This document shows positions 7,915 to 15,064 of a stretch of DNA of 36,631 bases, piece after piece. The translations under genes were made by a program, and so were the position numbers. The stretch comes from an uncultured Eubacteriales bacterium (GTDB taxonomy: Bacteria; Bacillota; Clostridia; Oscillospirales; Acutalibacteraceae): assembly GCA_949299505.1 (NCBI GenBank), contig CASGAS010000014.1, positions 1 through 36,631 of the forward strand, given 5' to 3'. A model generated the notes under the pieces. That model worked only from the letters and a program-made list of their open reading frames with translations. It made no database searches and was not told the origin of the DNA. Each line of letters starts with the position of its first letter. Positions within the stretch are counted from its first letter, which is position 1.

Positions 7915-8190
7915 ATGAGAAACACATATCCGATTGTTTTAATTCCAGAAGAGACGGGCTTTACCGTGTTTATTCCCGATTTTGACATCAACACCGAGGG
8001 CGGCAACTTGACAGAAGCCATTGAAATGGCGCGTGACGCGATTGGTCTGGTCGGCATCGATATGGAAGACGACGGAAAGACATTGCCTTCTCCGTCCCCA
8101 ACGCAAAGCGTTCGCGTGCGCGATGGAGAAACTGTAGCATTTGTTGACATTGACTTTACGGAGTATCGACGCAAAAAGAGCGGCGCATAG
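7915..8190 (+). CDS. HicB-like protein without a HicA partner
   Basis: The 91-residue product matches the HicB N-terminal domain, a partly degraded RNase H-like fold: YPIVLIPEETGFTVFIPDF, then NLTEAIEMARDAIGLVGIDMEDDGKTLPSPS, the usual helix and Pro-rich loop. HicB proteins are antitoxins that block the HicA RNase, often with a C-terminal DNA-binding domain; none is visible here and no HicA dsRBD-like gene (GSHH-type motif) lies nearby. The ATG at 7915 has GGAG six bases upstream; a TTG at 7903 is less likely. It starts 27 bases after the YfhO gene and is followed 41 bases later by a small basic protein. Role as an antitoxin is uncertain; solitary HicB-like genes are common in Clostridia. Confidence 0.8.
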   Translation: MRNTYPIVLIPEETGFTVFIPDFDINTEGGNLTEAIEMARDAIGLVGIDMEDDGKTLPSPSPTQSVRVRDGETVAFVDIDFTEYRRKKSGA

Positions 8191-8231
8191 GCAAAAAACA
8201 ACACCATAACGATCATGAAAGGATGTATATT

Positions 8232-8408
8232 ATGCCTGAAAACAAGTACGAACCACAAAAGGAATATTTGAAAAACAAGCGCAAGCAGCTACGTGTTTGG
8301 GTGGAGAATGAAAAGTATGCGCGCTTTTCCGAAAAGGTTAAGCAAAACAACACGAGCATTTATGCGCTAATCAACAGCTTTATTGACGACTACCTGGCCG
8401 AGGGGTAA
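8232..8408 (+). CDS. Small basic protein, possibly ribbon-helix-helix
   Basis: The 58-residue product is charged: a Lys/Arg-rich first half (KEYLKNKRKQLRVWVENEKYARF) and a helical second half (SIYALINSFIDDYLAEG). The order beta-like RVWVENE, helix, NTSIYALINSFIDDYL resembles short ribbon-helix-helix or CopG/Arc-type DNA-binding proteins, but the match is by pattern only. The ATG at 8232 has AAAGGA eight bases upstream; an alternative in-frame ATG is at 8223. It follows the HicB-like gene by 41 bp and ends 42 bp before a strong terminator. The pair may be regulator plus ligand-binding partner; no function is known. Confidence 0.65.
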   Translation: MPENKYEPQKEYLKNKRKQLRVWVENEKYARFSEKVKQNNTSIYALINSFIDDYLAEG

Positions 8409-8450
8409 GCCGCGGCATTTTCCTTGTCTAACGCATATCTATCCGCATAC

Positions 8451-8490
8451 AAAAAACCGTCCCGCAGCGTAAAGCTGCGGGACGGTTTTT
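8451..8490. terminator. Bidirectional rho-independent terminator
   Basis: A perfect 12-bp stem (CCGTCCCGCAGC/GCTGCGGGACGG) with loop GTAAA is followed by TTTTT on the plus strand and, read from the other side, by TTTTTT (the A-run at 8451-8456). It separates the plus-strand YfhO cluster from the minus-strand kinase-like gene ending at 8498. Confidence 0.95.
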
Positions 8491-8497
8491 ATCACTG

Positions 8498-9130
8498 TTA
8501 CCCGATGGGGTGACCGAGCTTCAACTCGGCAAATTGGCGAATGGCTTTCGCCGTCTTTTCAAAGCCGAGCCGGCCGCTGTTGATGCACGCGGAATAGTTG
8601 CGCACGTCGTTCCAGTCGTGCCCCGTATAGTAGCGATAATACTCGCTTCTGTGCTTATCGATTTTGCGAATCTTGCGGTCCGCCTCTTTTTCGCTTAGGC
8701 CCTCAATATCCACAATGTTCTGCACGCAGACATCATGCGGCGCCCAAACCAGCACGTCCACAAGCCCGGGGTGCCCGCGCAGTACAAAATCGGCGCAGCG
8801 GCCTACGATGACGCAGGAGCGCGTCTGGGCAAGCTCCCGGATGATTTTGGCCTGGTAGTTGAACAGATTCTCATCCGAAACAAAATCATTGCTCTCCGGC
8901 GGAATCAGTTCCCCCGTATATTTCCGGGTAGCCGGCGTAAACAGGCCTTTTTTAACTTTTTCATCCACCTCTCCGAATAAGGACAGATTAATGCCGCTGT
9001 CCTCCGAGGCAAGATAAAACAGCTCGCGGTCATAAAACGGAATTTTCAGCTCTTCCGCCAGCATTTTACCGACGGTCCTGCCGCCGCTGCCGTACCCTCT
9101 TGCAATCGTAATTACAAAATTGTCGTTCAT
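8498..9130 (-). CDS. Cytidylate kinase-like family protein
   Basis: The 210-residue product is a P-loop kinase of the cytidylate-kinase-like family (PF13189 type), found widely in Clostridia and distinct from housekeeping Cmk. The P-loop GYGSGGRT lies at residues 12-19, followed by GKMLAEELKIPFYDRELFYLA; later come SCVIVGRCADFVLR and an Arg-rich lid (EADRKIRKIDKHRSEYYRYYTG). The substrate is unknown; these proteins are often annotated as cytidylate kinases without proof. The ATG at 9130 (GGTGG five bases upstream) is preferred over GTG at 9139. It begins 18 bp after the livF stop with no terminator between, so it is likely the last cistron of the liv operon. Confidence 0.85.
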   Translation of the reverse strand: MNDNFVITIARGYGSGGRTVGKMLAEELKIPFYDRELFYLASEDSGINLSLFGEVDEKVKKGLFTPATRKYTGELIPPESNDFVSDENLFNYQAKIIRELAQTRSCVIVGRCADFVLRGHPGLVDVLVWAPHDVCVQNIVDIEGLSEKEADRKIRKIDKHRSEYYRYYTGHDWNDVRNYSACINSGRLGFEKTAKAIRQFAELKLGHPIG

Positions 9131-9148
9131 CAAAGCCACCGCCTTTGC

Positions 9149-9859
9149 TTATTCGCCGAGATATGCCTTTTGAACGGAAGGATCGTGCATCAAGTCGGAC
9201 GCCTTGCCGGAAAGCGTGATGCTGCCGGTTTCCAAAACATACGCGCGATTGGCAATGGACAAAGCCTTTTTCGCGTTCTGTTCCACCAGCAGAACGGTCG
9301 TGCCGCCTTCGCTGATTACGCGGATAATATCAAAGATTTCCGAAACCAGAAGCGGAGAAAGACCCATGGAGGGTTCGTCCATCAAAATGATGCGCGGGTT
9401 GCTCATCAGCGCGCGGCCCATGGCCAGCATTTGCTGTTCGCCGCCGGAAAGTGTGCCGGCAATCTGGTTTTTGCGCTCCTCAAGCCGCGGAAAACGCGCA
9501 TACACCCGTTCCAAGGAACTGCGAATCTCCGCCTTGTCCTTGCGCGTATAGGCGCCCAGCCGCAGGTTTTCCAGTACGCTCAGCTGCTGAAAAACACGTC
9601 TGCCCTCCGGGACGTGCGCAATTCCCATGGAAACAATTTTATGCGCGGGGGTTTTGGTCAATTCCTTGCCTTCAAAGGTGATGCTCCCGCTTTTTGCAGG
9701 AAGAAGCCCCGTAATTGTATGCAGGATTGTCGTTTTGCCGGCGCCGTTGGCGCCAATCAGCGCAATAACCTCGCCTTTTTCAACGGAAAAGGAAACGCCC
9801 TTGACCGCTCGGATAACGCCGTAGCAGACCTCTAAGTCCTTGACTTCGAGCATTGCCAT
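9149..9859 (-). CDS. livF: Branched-chain amino acid ABC transporter ATPase LivF
   Basis: One of two cytoplasmic ATPases that power uptake of branched-chain amino acids through LivHM. The 236-residue product has Walker A GANGAGKT at residues 36-43, the Q-loop region, the ABC signature LSGGEQQM, Walker B IILMDEPS and a His-less switch region VLLVEQNA typical of LivF (VEQN). The length is that of the family. The ATG at 9859 has GGAGGGG about six bases upstream. It lies 13 bp after livG in the order H-M-G-F, as in the E. coli liv cluster. Confidence 0.95.
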   Translation of the reverse strand: MAMLEVKDLEVCYGVIRAVKGVSFSVEKGEVIALIGANGAGKTTILHTITGLLPAKSGSITFEGKELTKTPAHKIVSMGIAHVPEGRRVFQQLSVLENLRLGAYTRKDKAEIRSSLERVYARFPRLEERKNQIAGTLSGGEQQMLAMGRALMSNPRIILMDEPSMGLSPLLVSEIFDIIRVISEGGTTVLLVEQNAKKALSIANRAYVLETGSITLSGKASDLMHDPSVQKAYLGE

Positions 9860-9872
9860 GCCTTTCCCCTCC

Positions 9873-10631
9873 TTATTCGCCCAAGTACGCGGTAATGACT
9901 TCCGGATTTTTCAGAACTTCCGCGGTTTCGCCGCTTGCCAATACTTTACCGAAATTCAAAACCGTCAGTTTTTCACAAATGCCGGCGACCAGATGCATAT
10001 CGTGCTCAATCAGCAAAATGGTCATGTGGAACTGCTCGCGGACAAAACGAATCGTTTCCATCAGCTCGGCCGTCTCGTTGGGGTTCATGCCGGCCGCCGG
10101 TTCGTCCAGCAGCAGCAGCTTTGGCTGTGTGGCCAAAGCCCGCGCGATTTCCAGCTTCCGCTGCTTGCCGTACGGCAAATTGGCCGCAAGCAGCTGTGCG
10201 TCGTCCTGCAGCCCGAAAACAGACAGCAGCTCCATGGCGCGGGCGTCCATTTCCCGCTCCTTTTTGAAGTAGGACGGCAGCTTCAATACGCCGGAAAAGG
10301 TGCTGTACTTAATCTGGTTGTGCAGTCCGACCTTTACGTTATCCAAAACAGACATCTGCCGAAACAGACGGATGTTTTGGAAGGTGCGCGCAATGCCGAG
10401 GCGGTTGATTTCAATTTGCTTTTTTCCGGCGATGCTCTTTCCGTCGAGGAAAATTTTCCCTTCCGTCGGCTTATAAACGCCCGTCAGCATATTGAAAATC
10501 GTTGTCTTGCCCGCGCCGTTCGGCCCGATAAGCCCGTAAAGCTCACCGGCTTCAATCGACATGGAAAAATTGTCCACCGCGCGCAGGCCGCCAAATTGGA
10601 TACCGAGGTTGGTTACTTCCAGCAATGCCAT
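9873..10631 (-). CDS. livG: Branched-chain amino acid ABC transporter ATPase LivG
   Basis: The second ATPase of the transporter. The 252-residue product has Walker A GPNGAGKT (36-43), the LivG-specific stretch RTFQNIRLF, a variant signature LPYGKQRKLEIARAL (the LivG family commonly has YGxQR in place of SGGQ), Walker B LLLLDEPAAGMN and the switch LLIEHDM. The ATG at 10631 has GGAGG about ten bases upstream and shares one base with the livM stop (TGATG), so the two are coupled. Confidence 0.95.
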   Translation of the reverse strand: MALLEVTNLGIQFGGLRAVDNFSMSIEAGELYGLIGPNGAGKTTIFNMLTGVYKPTEGKIFLDGKSIAGKKQIEINRLGIARTFQNIRLFRQMSVLDNVKVGLHNQIKYSTFSGVLKLPSYFKKEREMDARAMELLSVFGLQDDAQLLAANLPYGKQRKLEIARALATQPKLLLLDEPAAGMNPNETAELMETIRFVREQFHMTILLIEHDMHLVAGICEKLTVLNFGKVLASGETAEVLKNPEVITAYLGE

Positions 10632-11728
10632 CAGGAATGCGCCTCCTTATCCAATTTGTTGCCGCTGCTCTTATTTTGCAGCCAGTTCATAATCGAAATT
10701 TTTTCTTTGAAGACATTGATTTTTTCGTTGTTGTTTGCCAGCATCATGACAATCAGCAAAATGGAATAAATCAACATCCGGTAGTTGTCCATGCCGCGCA
10801 GCACCTCCGGCAGCGCCGTAAGGATAATGGCGGCGATAATCGAGCCGCGCGTGCTGCCAATCCCGCCGAGCACGACGAACACCAAAATCGTGATGGACAT
10901 ATTGTACCCGAAGTTTTTGGTCGTGGCGGTCAAGGACGTGAGGTTGTGCGCGTACAACACGCCCGCAATGCCCGCAAAGAATGCAGAAAGAGAAAAAACA
11001 ATCAGCTTATATTTCGTAACGTTGATGCCAATGCTTTCCGCTGCAATGCGGTTATCCCGAATTGACATAACAGCGCGGCCGGTGCGGGAATGAATGAGAT
11101 TCAGCGAAACAAACACGGTGATCAGCAGCATAATAAAGCCGATCAAAAAGGTCGAGTCCCGCGGCGTGCCCGTAATGCCAAGCGCACCCTTCATAATCAC
11201 ACGGCCGTTTTCCGAAAGGTTCAGTGCGCCGGTGTTCTGCATGGAAATATGCAGCCCGTTTTCATCGACGCCCACATACAGAATGTTGACGACGTTTTTG
11301 ATGATTTCGCCAAAGGCCAAGGTGACAATAGCAAGGTAGTCGCCCTTCAGGCGAAGCACGGGGATGCCAATCAAAAGTCCGGCAAGGCCCGCGCAAATGC
11401 CGCCCAAAATAAGCGCTAACAGAAAGCGAAACCAATCCGGCTGGATAACGACTTCAAACGTCACCGAGAAAAAGGCGCTGACATAGGCGCCGACACACAT
11501 GAACCCTGCATGGCCAAGGGAGAGGTCGCCCAAAATACCGACAACCAGGTTCAGCGAGACGGCCATAATGGAATAGGTGCAAAGCGGCACCAAAAGGCCC
11601 TCAAACAAGTTGGAAATGCTGCCTGCCGCCGTTAAAATCTGCACCACAACGAACATGACGGCGAGCATGGCGTATGTGATAAGGTCGTTTTTGGTCGACG
11701 CCTTGAGCGTTCTTTTTTGTGTAGCCAC
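10631..11728 (-). CDS. livM: Branched-chain amino acid ABC transporter permease LivM
   Basis: An integral membrane permease subunit. The 365-residue product has about nine to ten membrane segments, with the family stretches LSLGHAGFMCVGAY, LRLKGDYLAIVTLAFGEI, SRTGRAVMSIRDNRIAAESIGINV and the late VLGGIGSTRGSIIAA, the cytoplasmic coupling loops for LivG/F. The start is a GTG at 11728 (VATQKRTLK) with GAGGTG six bases upstream; this site overlaps the end of livH. The frame is open to 11818, but that part lies in livH. Confidence 0.93.
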   Translation of the reverse strand: MATQKRTLKASTKNDLITYAMLAVMFVVVQILTAAGSISNLFEGLLVPLCTYSIMAVSLNLVVGILGDLSLGHAGFMCVGAYVSAFFSVTFEVVIQPDWFRFLLALILGGICAGLAGLLIGIPVLRLKGDYLAIVTLAFGEIIKNVVNILYVGVDENGLHISMQNTGALNLSENGRVIMKGALGITGTPRDSTFLIGFIMLLITVFVSLNLIHSRTGRAVMSIRDNRIAAESIGINVTKYKLIVFSLSAFFAGIAGVLYAHNLTSLTATTKNFGYNMSITILVFVVLGGIGSTRGSIIAAIILTALPEVLRGMDNYRMLIYSILLIVMMLANNNEKINVFKEKISIMNWLQNKSSGNKLDKEAHS

Positions 11729-11738
11729 GGCGTTCACC

Positions 11739-12620
11739 TCAAACTTTCTCTCGAATCTTTTTGCCCAAAAGGCCGGTAGGCTTGATAAGGAGCACCAGAA
11801 TAAGGACTGCGAATACAATAGCGTCGGACAGCTGGGTCGAAATGTAGCCCTTGCTCAAATTCTCAATCACACCCAGAAGCACGCCGCCGAGCATGGCCCC
11901 GGGGATGGACCCGATGCCGCCGAACACCGCGGCCGTAAACGCTTTGATGCCGGGCATGGCGCCGGTCGTCGGGGAGAGCGAAGGATACGCCGAGCAAAGC
12001 AGCGCGCCGGCAACCGCCGCAAGCGCCGAACCAATAGCAAAGGTTAGCGTGATGGTTGCGTTCACGTTGATGCCCATGAGCTGCGCCGCGCCCCTGTCCT
12101 CCGAAACCGCGCGCATGGCACGGCCGGGCTTCGTCTTGTTGATAAACAGCGTCAGTGCAATCATCAAAACGACAGAAACCACAATGGTCGCAATCGTTTC
12201 GCCGGAAATATGCAGCTGCCCGTCAAACAGAGAAAGCGGCGGTATGGAGATAACGGAGGAAAAGCTTTTCGTATCCGACCCGAAAATCAACAGCGCCGCG
12301 TTCTGCAGCAAGTAGCTCACGCCGATAGCGGTAATCAGAACCGCCAGCGACGACGCGTTGCGCAGCGGCTTATAAGCGACGCGTTCAATGACAACGCCGG
12401 CAACGGTGCAGACCAAAATCGCCGCCAGCACGCTGACGACCGCCGGGACGCCAAGCGTCGTGCTGCAGATAAATATGATATAGGCGCCGACCATAATCAC
12501 GTCGCCGTGCGCAAAGTTCAGCATTTTGGCAATGCCGTACACCATGGTATAGCCCAAGGCAATCAGCGCGTATATGCTCCCCAGGCTGATGCCGGAAACG
12601 AGATAGGAAATAAACTCCAT
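11739..12620 (-). CDS. livH: Branched-chain amino acid ABC transporter permease LivH
   Basis: The first permease subunit. The 293-residue product has about eight membrane segments and family stretches LGSIYALIALGYTMVYGIAKMLNFAHGD, TKPGRAMRAVSEDRGAAQLMGINV (coupling loop) and KAFTAAVFGGIGSIPGAMLGG. The ATG at 12620 has GGGAGG six bases upstream; the ATG at 12626 is too close to that site. It lies 139 bp downstream of livK, separated by two hairpins, and is followed by livM ten bases after its stop. Confidence 0.94.
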   Translation of the reverse strand: MEFISYLVSGISLGSIYALIALGYTMVYGIAKMLNFAHGDVIMVGAYIIFICSTTLGVPAVVSVLAAILVCTVAGVVIERVAYKPLRNASSLAVLITAIGVSYLLQNAALLIFGSDTKSFSSVISIPPLSLFDGQLHISGETIATIVVSVVLMIALTLFINKTKPGRAMRAVSEDRGAAQLMGINVNATITLTFAIGSALAAVAGALLCSAYPSLSPTTGAMPGIKAFTAAVFGGIGSIPGAMLGGVLLGVIENLSKGYISTQLSDAIVFAVLILVLLIKPTGLLGKKIREKV

Positions 12621-12635
12621 AACCATCCTCCCATA

Positions 12636-12678
12636 TGTGCTTTGAAAAGGCGCAAAAGCTGCGATTTTTCAAAGCACA
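12636..12678 (-). promoter_or_regulatory. Hairpin just upstream of the livH ribosome site
   Basis: A 13-bp inverted repeat (TGTGCTTTGAAAA at 12636-12648, TTTTCAAAGCACA at 12666-12678) with a 17-bp loop lies only a few bases from the livH ribosome binding site. In the livK-livH mRNA it would form the 5' end of the livHMGF segment. It may stabilise processed mRNA or affect livH translation; function is inferred. Confidence 0.55.
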
Positions 12679-12699
12679 CATGTAGTCGAAAATCCCAAA

Positions 12700-12733
12700 G
12701 TATGCCGTATGGAGGTAACTCCATACGGCATAC
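12700..12733 (-). terminator. Hairpin after livK, probable partial terminator
   Basis: A perfect 15-bp stem (GTATGCCGTATGGAG/CTCCATACGGCATAC) with a four-base loop lies 27 bp after the livK stop. On the minus strand it is followed by TTTGGGATTTT, an interrupted U-rich stretch, so termination is likely incomplete. This fits a scheme in which the binding protein is made in excess over the membrane subunits. Confidence 0.7.
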
Positions 12734-12759
12734 CGAATGAACAGGTACAGCGAAAGACG

Positions 12760-13941
12760 TTACTGAAGAACCGTGTATTCGCCGTTTTCAATGCGGACAA
12801 CAATCGGGGGTTTGGAGGGTTCGCCGTCTGCGCCCCAGGTGATGCCCTTACCGGTTACGCCGGTGTAGGTGATGGAAGTCATCGCGGCTTTCAGCGCTTC
12901 ACAGGTGTCGGAAACCGACATATCCGGCGTAATGTTCGCCTTCTCGCACGCCTGCTTGATGATGTAGACCGCATCATACGCATCCGCAGCGAACTGGTTA
13001 AGCGTAGAAGCTTGGTCCGGATATTTCGCTTCATAGGCCTTGACGAAGTTCTGCGTGTATTCGTCCGTCGCGTTCGGCGTGAACGGAGTCAGAAGCATAA
13101 CGCCCTCAACCAGGGAATAATCGAAGTTCTCAATGCGAAGAAGACCGTCCAGACCGTCGCAGCCGAACCATTGGACGTCCAAACCGGCGGTTGCGGCCTG
13201 CTGGATGATTTTGGAAGCTTCCGTGTAGTAGATGGGCAGGAACACAAGCTCCGCACCGGCCGATTTCACGGACTGAATCTGCGCCGAGAAGTCGGTATTG
13301 CTGTCAGCCGTAAACGACTCGTCCGCCACGATTTGCAGGCCCTTGGCCTTTGCTTCCGCAGAGAAGCTGTCACGGATACCGGAGGAATAGGTATCGGAAG
13401 CGTCATAAATGATGGCGACCTTGGTCGCAAGCTTGTTTTCCGTGATATAATCCGCCGCTTCAACGCCCTGCTGCGGGTCGGAGAAGCATACGCGGAACGC
13501 GTTGGCGCCCTCGATAGCGTCAACCGCCGTCGCAGACGGGGTCAGCAGGAACATATTGTCCTCAGCCGCACGGCCCTGGAACGCAACGCAGGCGGCAGAG
13601 GTCACGGTGCCCATGGAAATCTGCATGCCCCAGTCCATCAAAGAGGAATACGCGTTCGTGGCCTTTTCGGCGTCCGCTTCGTCGTCCGCCATTTTCAGCT
13701 CGACCTGGTAGCCGTTGATGCCGCCGGCGGCGTTGATTTCGTCCACCGCAAGCTGCGCGCCGTTTTGAACGCCGATGCCGTACTGCGCGTTGTTGCCGGT
13801 CAACGGGCCGCTCAGACCAATTTTAATGGTGTTCGCGCCGCTTGAACCGCCGGCCTCGCCACCGGTTTCGCCGCAGGCCGCAAAGCAAAATACGACCATT
13901 GTCAGTGCCAGGAGCGCGGCAAGAACCTTTTTCATTTTCAT
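12760..13941 (-). CDS. Branched-chain amino acid-binding lipoprotein LivK-like
   Basis: The extracellular substrate-binding protein of the adjacent transporter, anchored by lipid. The 393-residue product has a lipoprotein signal peptide with the lipobox FAAC and modified Cys23, then a Gly/Ser linker and a periplasmic-binding type 1 fold starting IKIGLSGPLTGNNAQYG, with GINGYQVELKMADDEADAEKA and VAIIYDASDTYSSG. The exact amino acid is not deducible. The ATG at 13941 (MKMKK) has GGGAGG eight bases upstream; the open frame to 13992 lies in the leader. A near-consensus promoter lies 76 bases upstream. Confidence 0.93.
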   Translation of the reverse strand: MKMKKVLAALLALTMVVFCFAACGETGGEAGGSSGANTIKIGLSGPLTGNNAQYGIGVQNGAQLAVDEINAAGGINGYQVELKMADDEADAEKATNAYSSLMDWGMQISMGTVTSAACVAFQGRAAEDNMFLLTPSATAVDAIEGANAFRVCFSDPQQGVEAADYITENKLATKVAIIYDASDTYSSGIRDSFSAEAKAKGLQIVADESFTADSNTDFSAQIQSVKSAGAELVFLPIYYTEASKIIQQAATAGLDVQWFGCDGLDGLLRIENFDYSLVEGVMLLTPFTPNATDEYTQNFVKAYEAKYPDQASTLNQFAADAYDAVYIIKQACEKANITPDMSVSDTCEALKAAMTSITYTGVTGKGITWGADGEPSKPPIVVRIENGEYTVLQ

Positions 13942-13965
13942 ACCAAATGCCTCCCAAACTATTTT

Positions 13966-13991
13966 TGCAGGAGAGGAAACACTCCCCTGCA
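13966..13991 (-). promoter_or_regulatory. Hairpin in the livK mRNA leader
   Basis: Arms TGCAGGAGAG (13966-13975) and CTCCCCTGCA (13982-13991) pair with one mismatch around a six-base loop. The hairpin lies in the transcribed leader, between the promoter and the livK ribosome site, without a U-run. It could be a stability element or a small regulatory fold; no riboswitch class is recognised. Confidence 0.45.
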
Positions 13992-14016
13992 TATTGGCTG
14001 TTTTGATAATGAGAAC

Positions 14017-14045
14017 AGTATATAAAATTTTTCCTGTTTTGTCAA
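14017..14045 (-). promoter_or_regulatory. Near-consensus sigma-A promoter of livK
   Basis: On the minus strand a perfect TTGACA (14040-14045) and TATACT (14017-14022) are spaced by exactly 17 bp, with an A/T-rich spacer. Transcription should begin near 14010, giving a leader of about 70 bases before livK. It is one of the strongest promoters in the window, in keeping with abundant binding protein. Confidence 0.88.
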
Positions 14046-14088
14046 GGAAAAAAGGAGATTTGAAAAGAAAATTCTATGGAAGCTGTTC

Positions 14089-14120
14089 AAAAAGGGCAAG
14101 CAAATATTATGCAATTTGCC
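14089..14120 (-). terminator. Weak candidate terminator after the cohesin-dockerin gene
   Basis: Read on the minus strand, GGCAAAT and ATTTG..GCC form an imperfect stem with a bulge, followed by TTTTT (the A-run at 14089-14093). It lies just after the stop of the cohesin-dockerin gene and before the livK promoter. The stem is weak and the call is tentative. Confidence 0.4.
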
Positions 14121-14125
14121 GAACT

Positions 14126-15040
14126 TCAGCCTGCGCGTCCGGATTCAGCATTTTCCAGAATATAACCGTTTTCATACAGCACGTCAAATCCGTCCACAAC
14201 GCCGTCGCCGTTAAGGTCCATACGGAACTGCTGCTCCTCGCTCAGCGGCGCCCGGTCCACCGCCTGGCGCAGAATCGCATCCCGGTCTTTTGTGTTGACC
14301 AGCTCGTTTTCGTCCACGTCGCCTTTCCGGATAATCAGGACCGAGAACTCGGTTTGGTTCTTCCCGCTGTGCACCGTTACGATAGCCTGGCCCGGCACAT
14401 CGGACTGAAACCCGCGAATGGCATAATCCGTCAACACGGCCTGCGCGCCGCCGGGATACGTCGCCGTAACCGCAAGGCCGCTTAAATCAAGCTGTTCGCC
14501 GCAAAAATAGAATTTCCGCAGCGGCGGGCTTGTAAGCGTCAAAGAAAGCTGTGTAACTTCCAGCGTAACCGGGTCCGCGCCAAGGCCGGACAACGGCGCG
14601 TTCGCCGTGTCAACCGCATCTTCCACAAGCAGCGAAAGCTCCGCCGTACCGACGGCACCGTCTACAATCTTGAACACGATTTCGCATGCCGCCTCGCCGC
14701 CGGTGTAGCCGGTGTCGGAAGCCGTTGCAAAGGCGATAGAAACCACGCCGCTTTTCTCGAGTCCGGCCGCTACGATTCCGTCGTGTTCATAACCCTGCGC
14801 GCTCTGAAAGCGAAGCAACGCGTCCGTATAGTGCAATTTTAAGACAAACCCGCCAAATCGCCTGGCTTCGTCTGCAAACACACGCACCCGCACAATGCCG
14901 TCGTTTTCAATAGAGCCGACGGAAATGGAAAATCCGTTGTCCGCTGCCCGAGCTGGCAGCAAAAACGAACCGGTAATGAGAATGAGACACAGCAGGAGCG
15001 CCACGGCCCCCCTGCCGATATGTTTATTGATCTGCCGCAT
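14126..15040 (-). CDS. Secreted cohesin-Ig-dockerin protein
   Basis: The 304-residue product has a signal peptide (about residues 1-32, ending PARA), a cohesin-like domain (about 36-165; FGGFVLKLHYTDALLRF, then EIVFKIVDGAVGTAELSL), an Ig-like domain of the Big_3 type (about 168-238; FCGEQLDLSGLAVTATYPGG) and a dockerin-like C-terminus (about 239-297). The dockerin has two calcium-loop repeats: Asp241, Asp243, Asn245, Asp252 and Asp275, Asn277, Asp279, Asp286. Cohesins and dockerins bind each other in cellulosomes; a protein with both could be an adaptor. There is no catalytic domain, sortase motif or surface anchor. The ATG at 15040 has GGGAG seven bases upstream and lies 24 bp after the deaminase gene. 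Confidence 0.85.
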   Translation of the reverse strand: MRQINKHIGRGAVALLLCLILITGSFLLPARAADNGFSISVGSIENDGIVRVRVFADEARRFGGFVLKLHYTDALLRFQSAQGYEHDGIVAAGLEKSGVVSIAFATASDTGYTGGEAACEIVFKIVDGAVGTAELSLLVEDAVDTANAPLSGLGADPVTLEVTQLSLTLTSPPLRKFYFCGEQLDLSGLAVTATYPGGAQAVLTDYAIRGFQSDVPGQAIVTVHSGKNQTEFSVLIIRKGDVDENELVNTKDRDAILRQAVDRAPLSEEQQFRMDLNGDGVVDGFDVLYENGYILENAESGRAG

Positions 15041-15064
15041 ATAAGTACTCCCGTCAACTGCTTT

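Noticed and set aside
7888-8497. A full HicAB toxin-antitoxin system
   Set aside because: No HicA-like gene with its short dsRBD fold and conserved His was found on either strand next to the HicB-like gene.
9840-10769. Plus-strand open frame of 309 codons
   Set aside because: It is antisense to livG and the end of livM, which are secure by motif.
12709-13845. Plus-strand open frame of 378 codons
   Set aside because: It is antisense to livK, which has a lipobox, promoter and ribosome site.
13942-14010. A riboswitch or T-box in the livK leader
   Set aside because: The leader is only about 70 bases, has one hairpin, and lacks a terminator/antiterminator pair or a recognisable conserved core.
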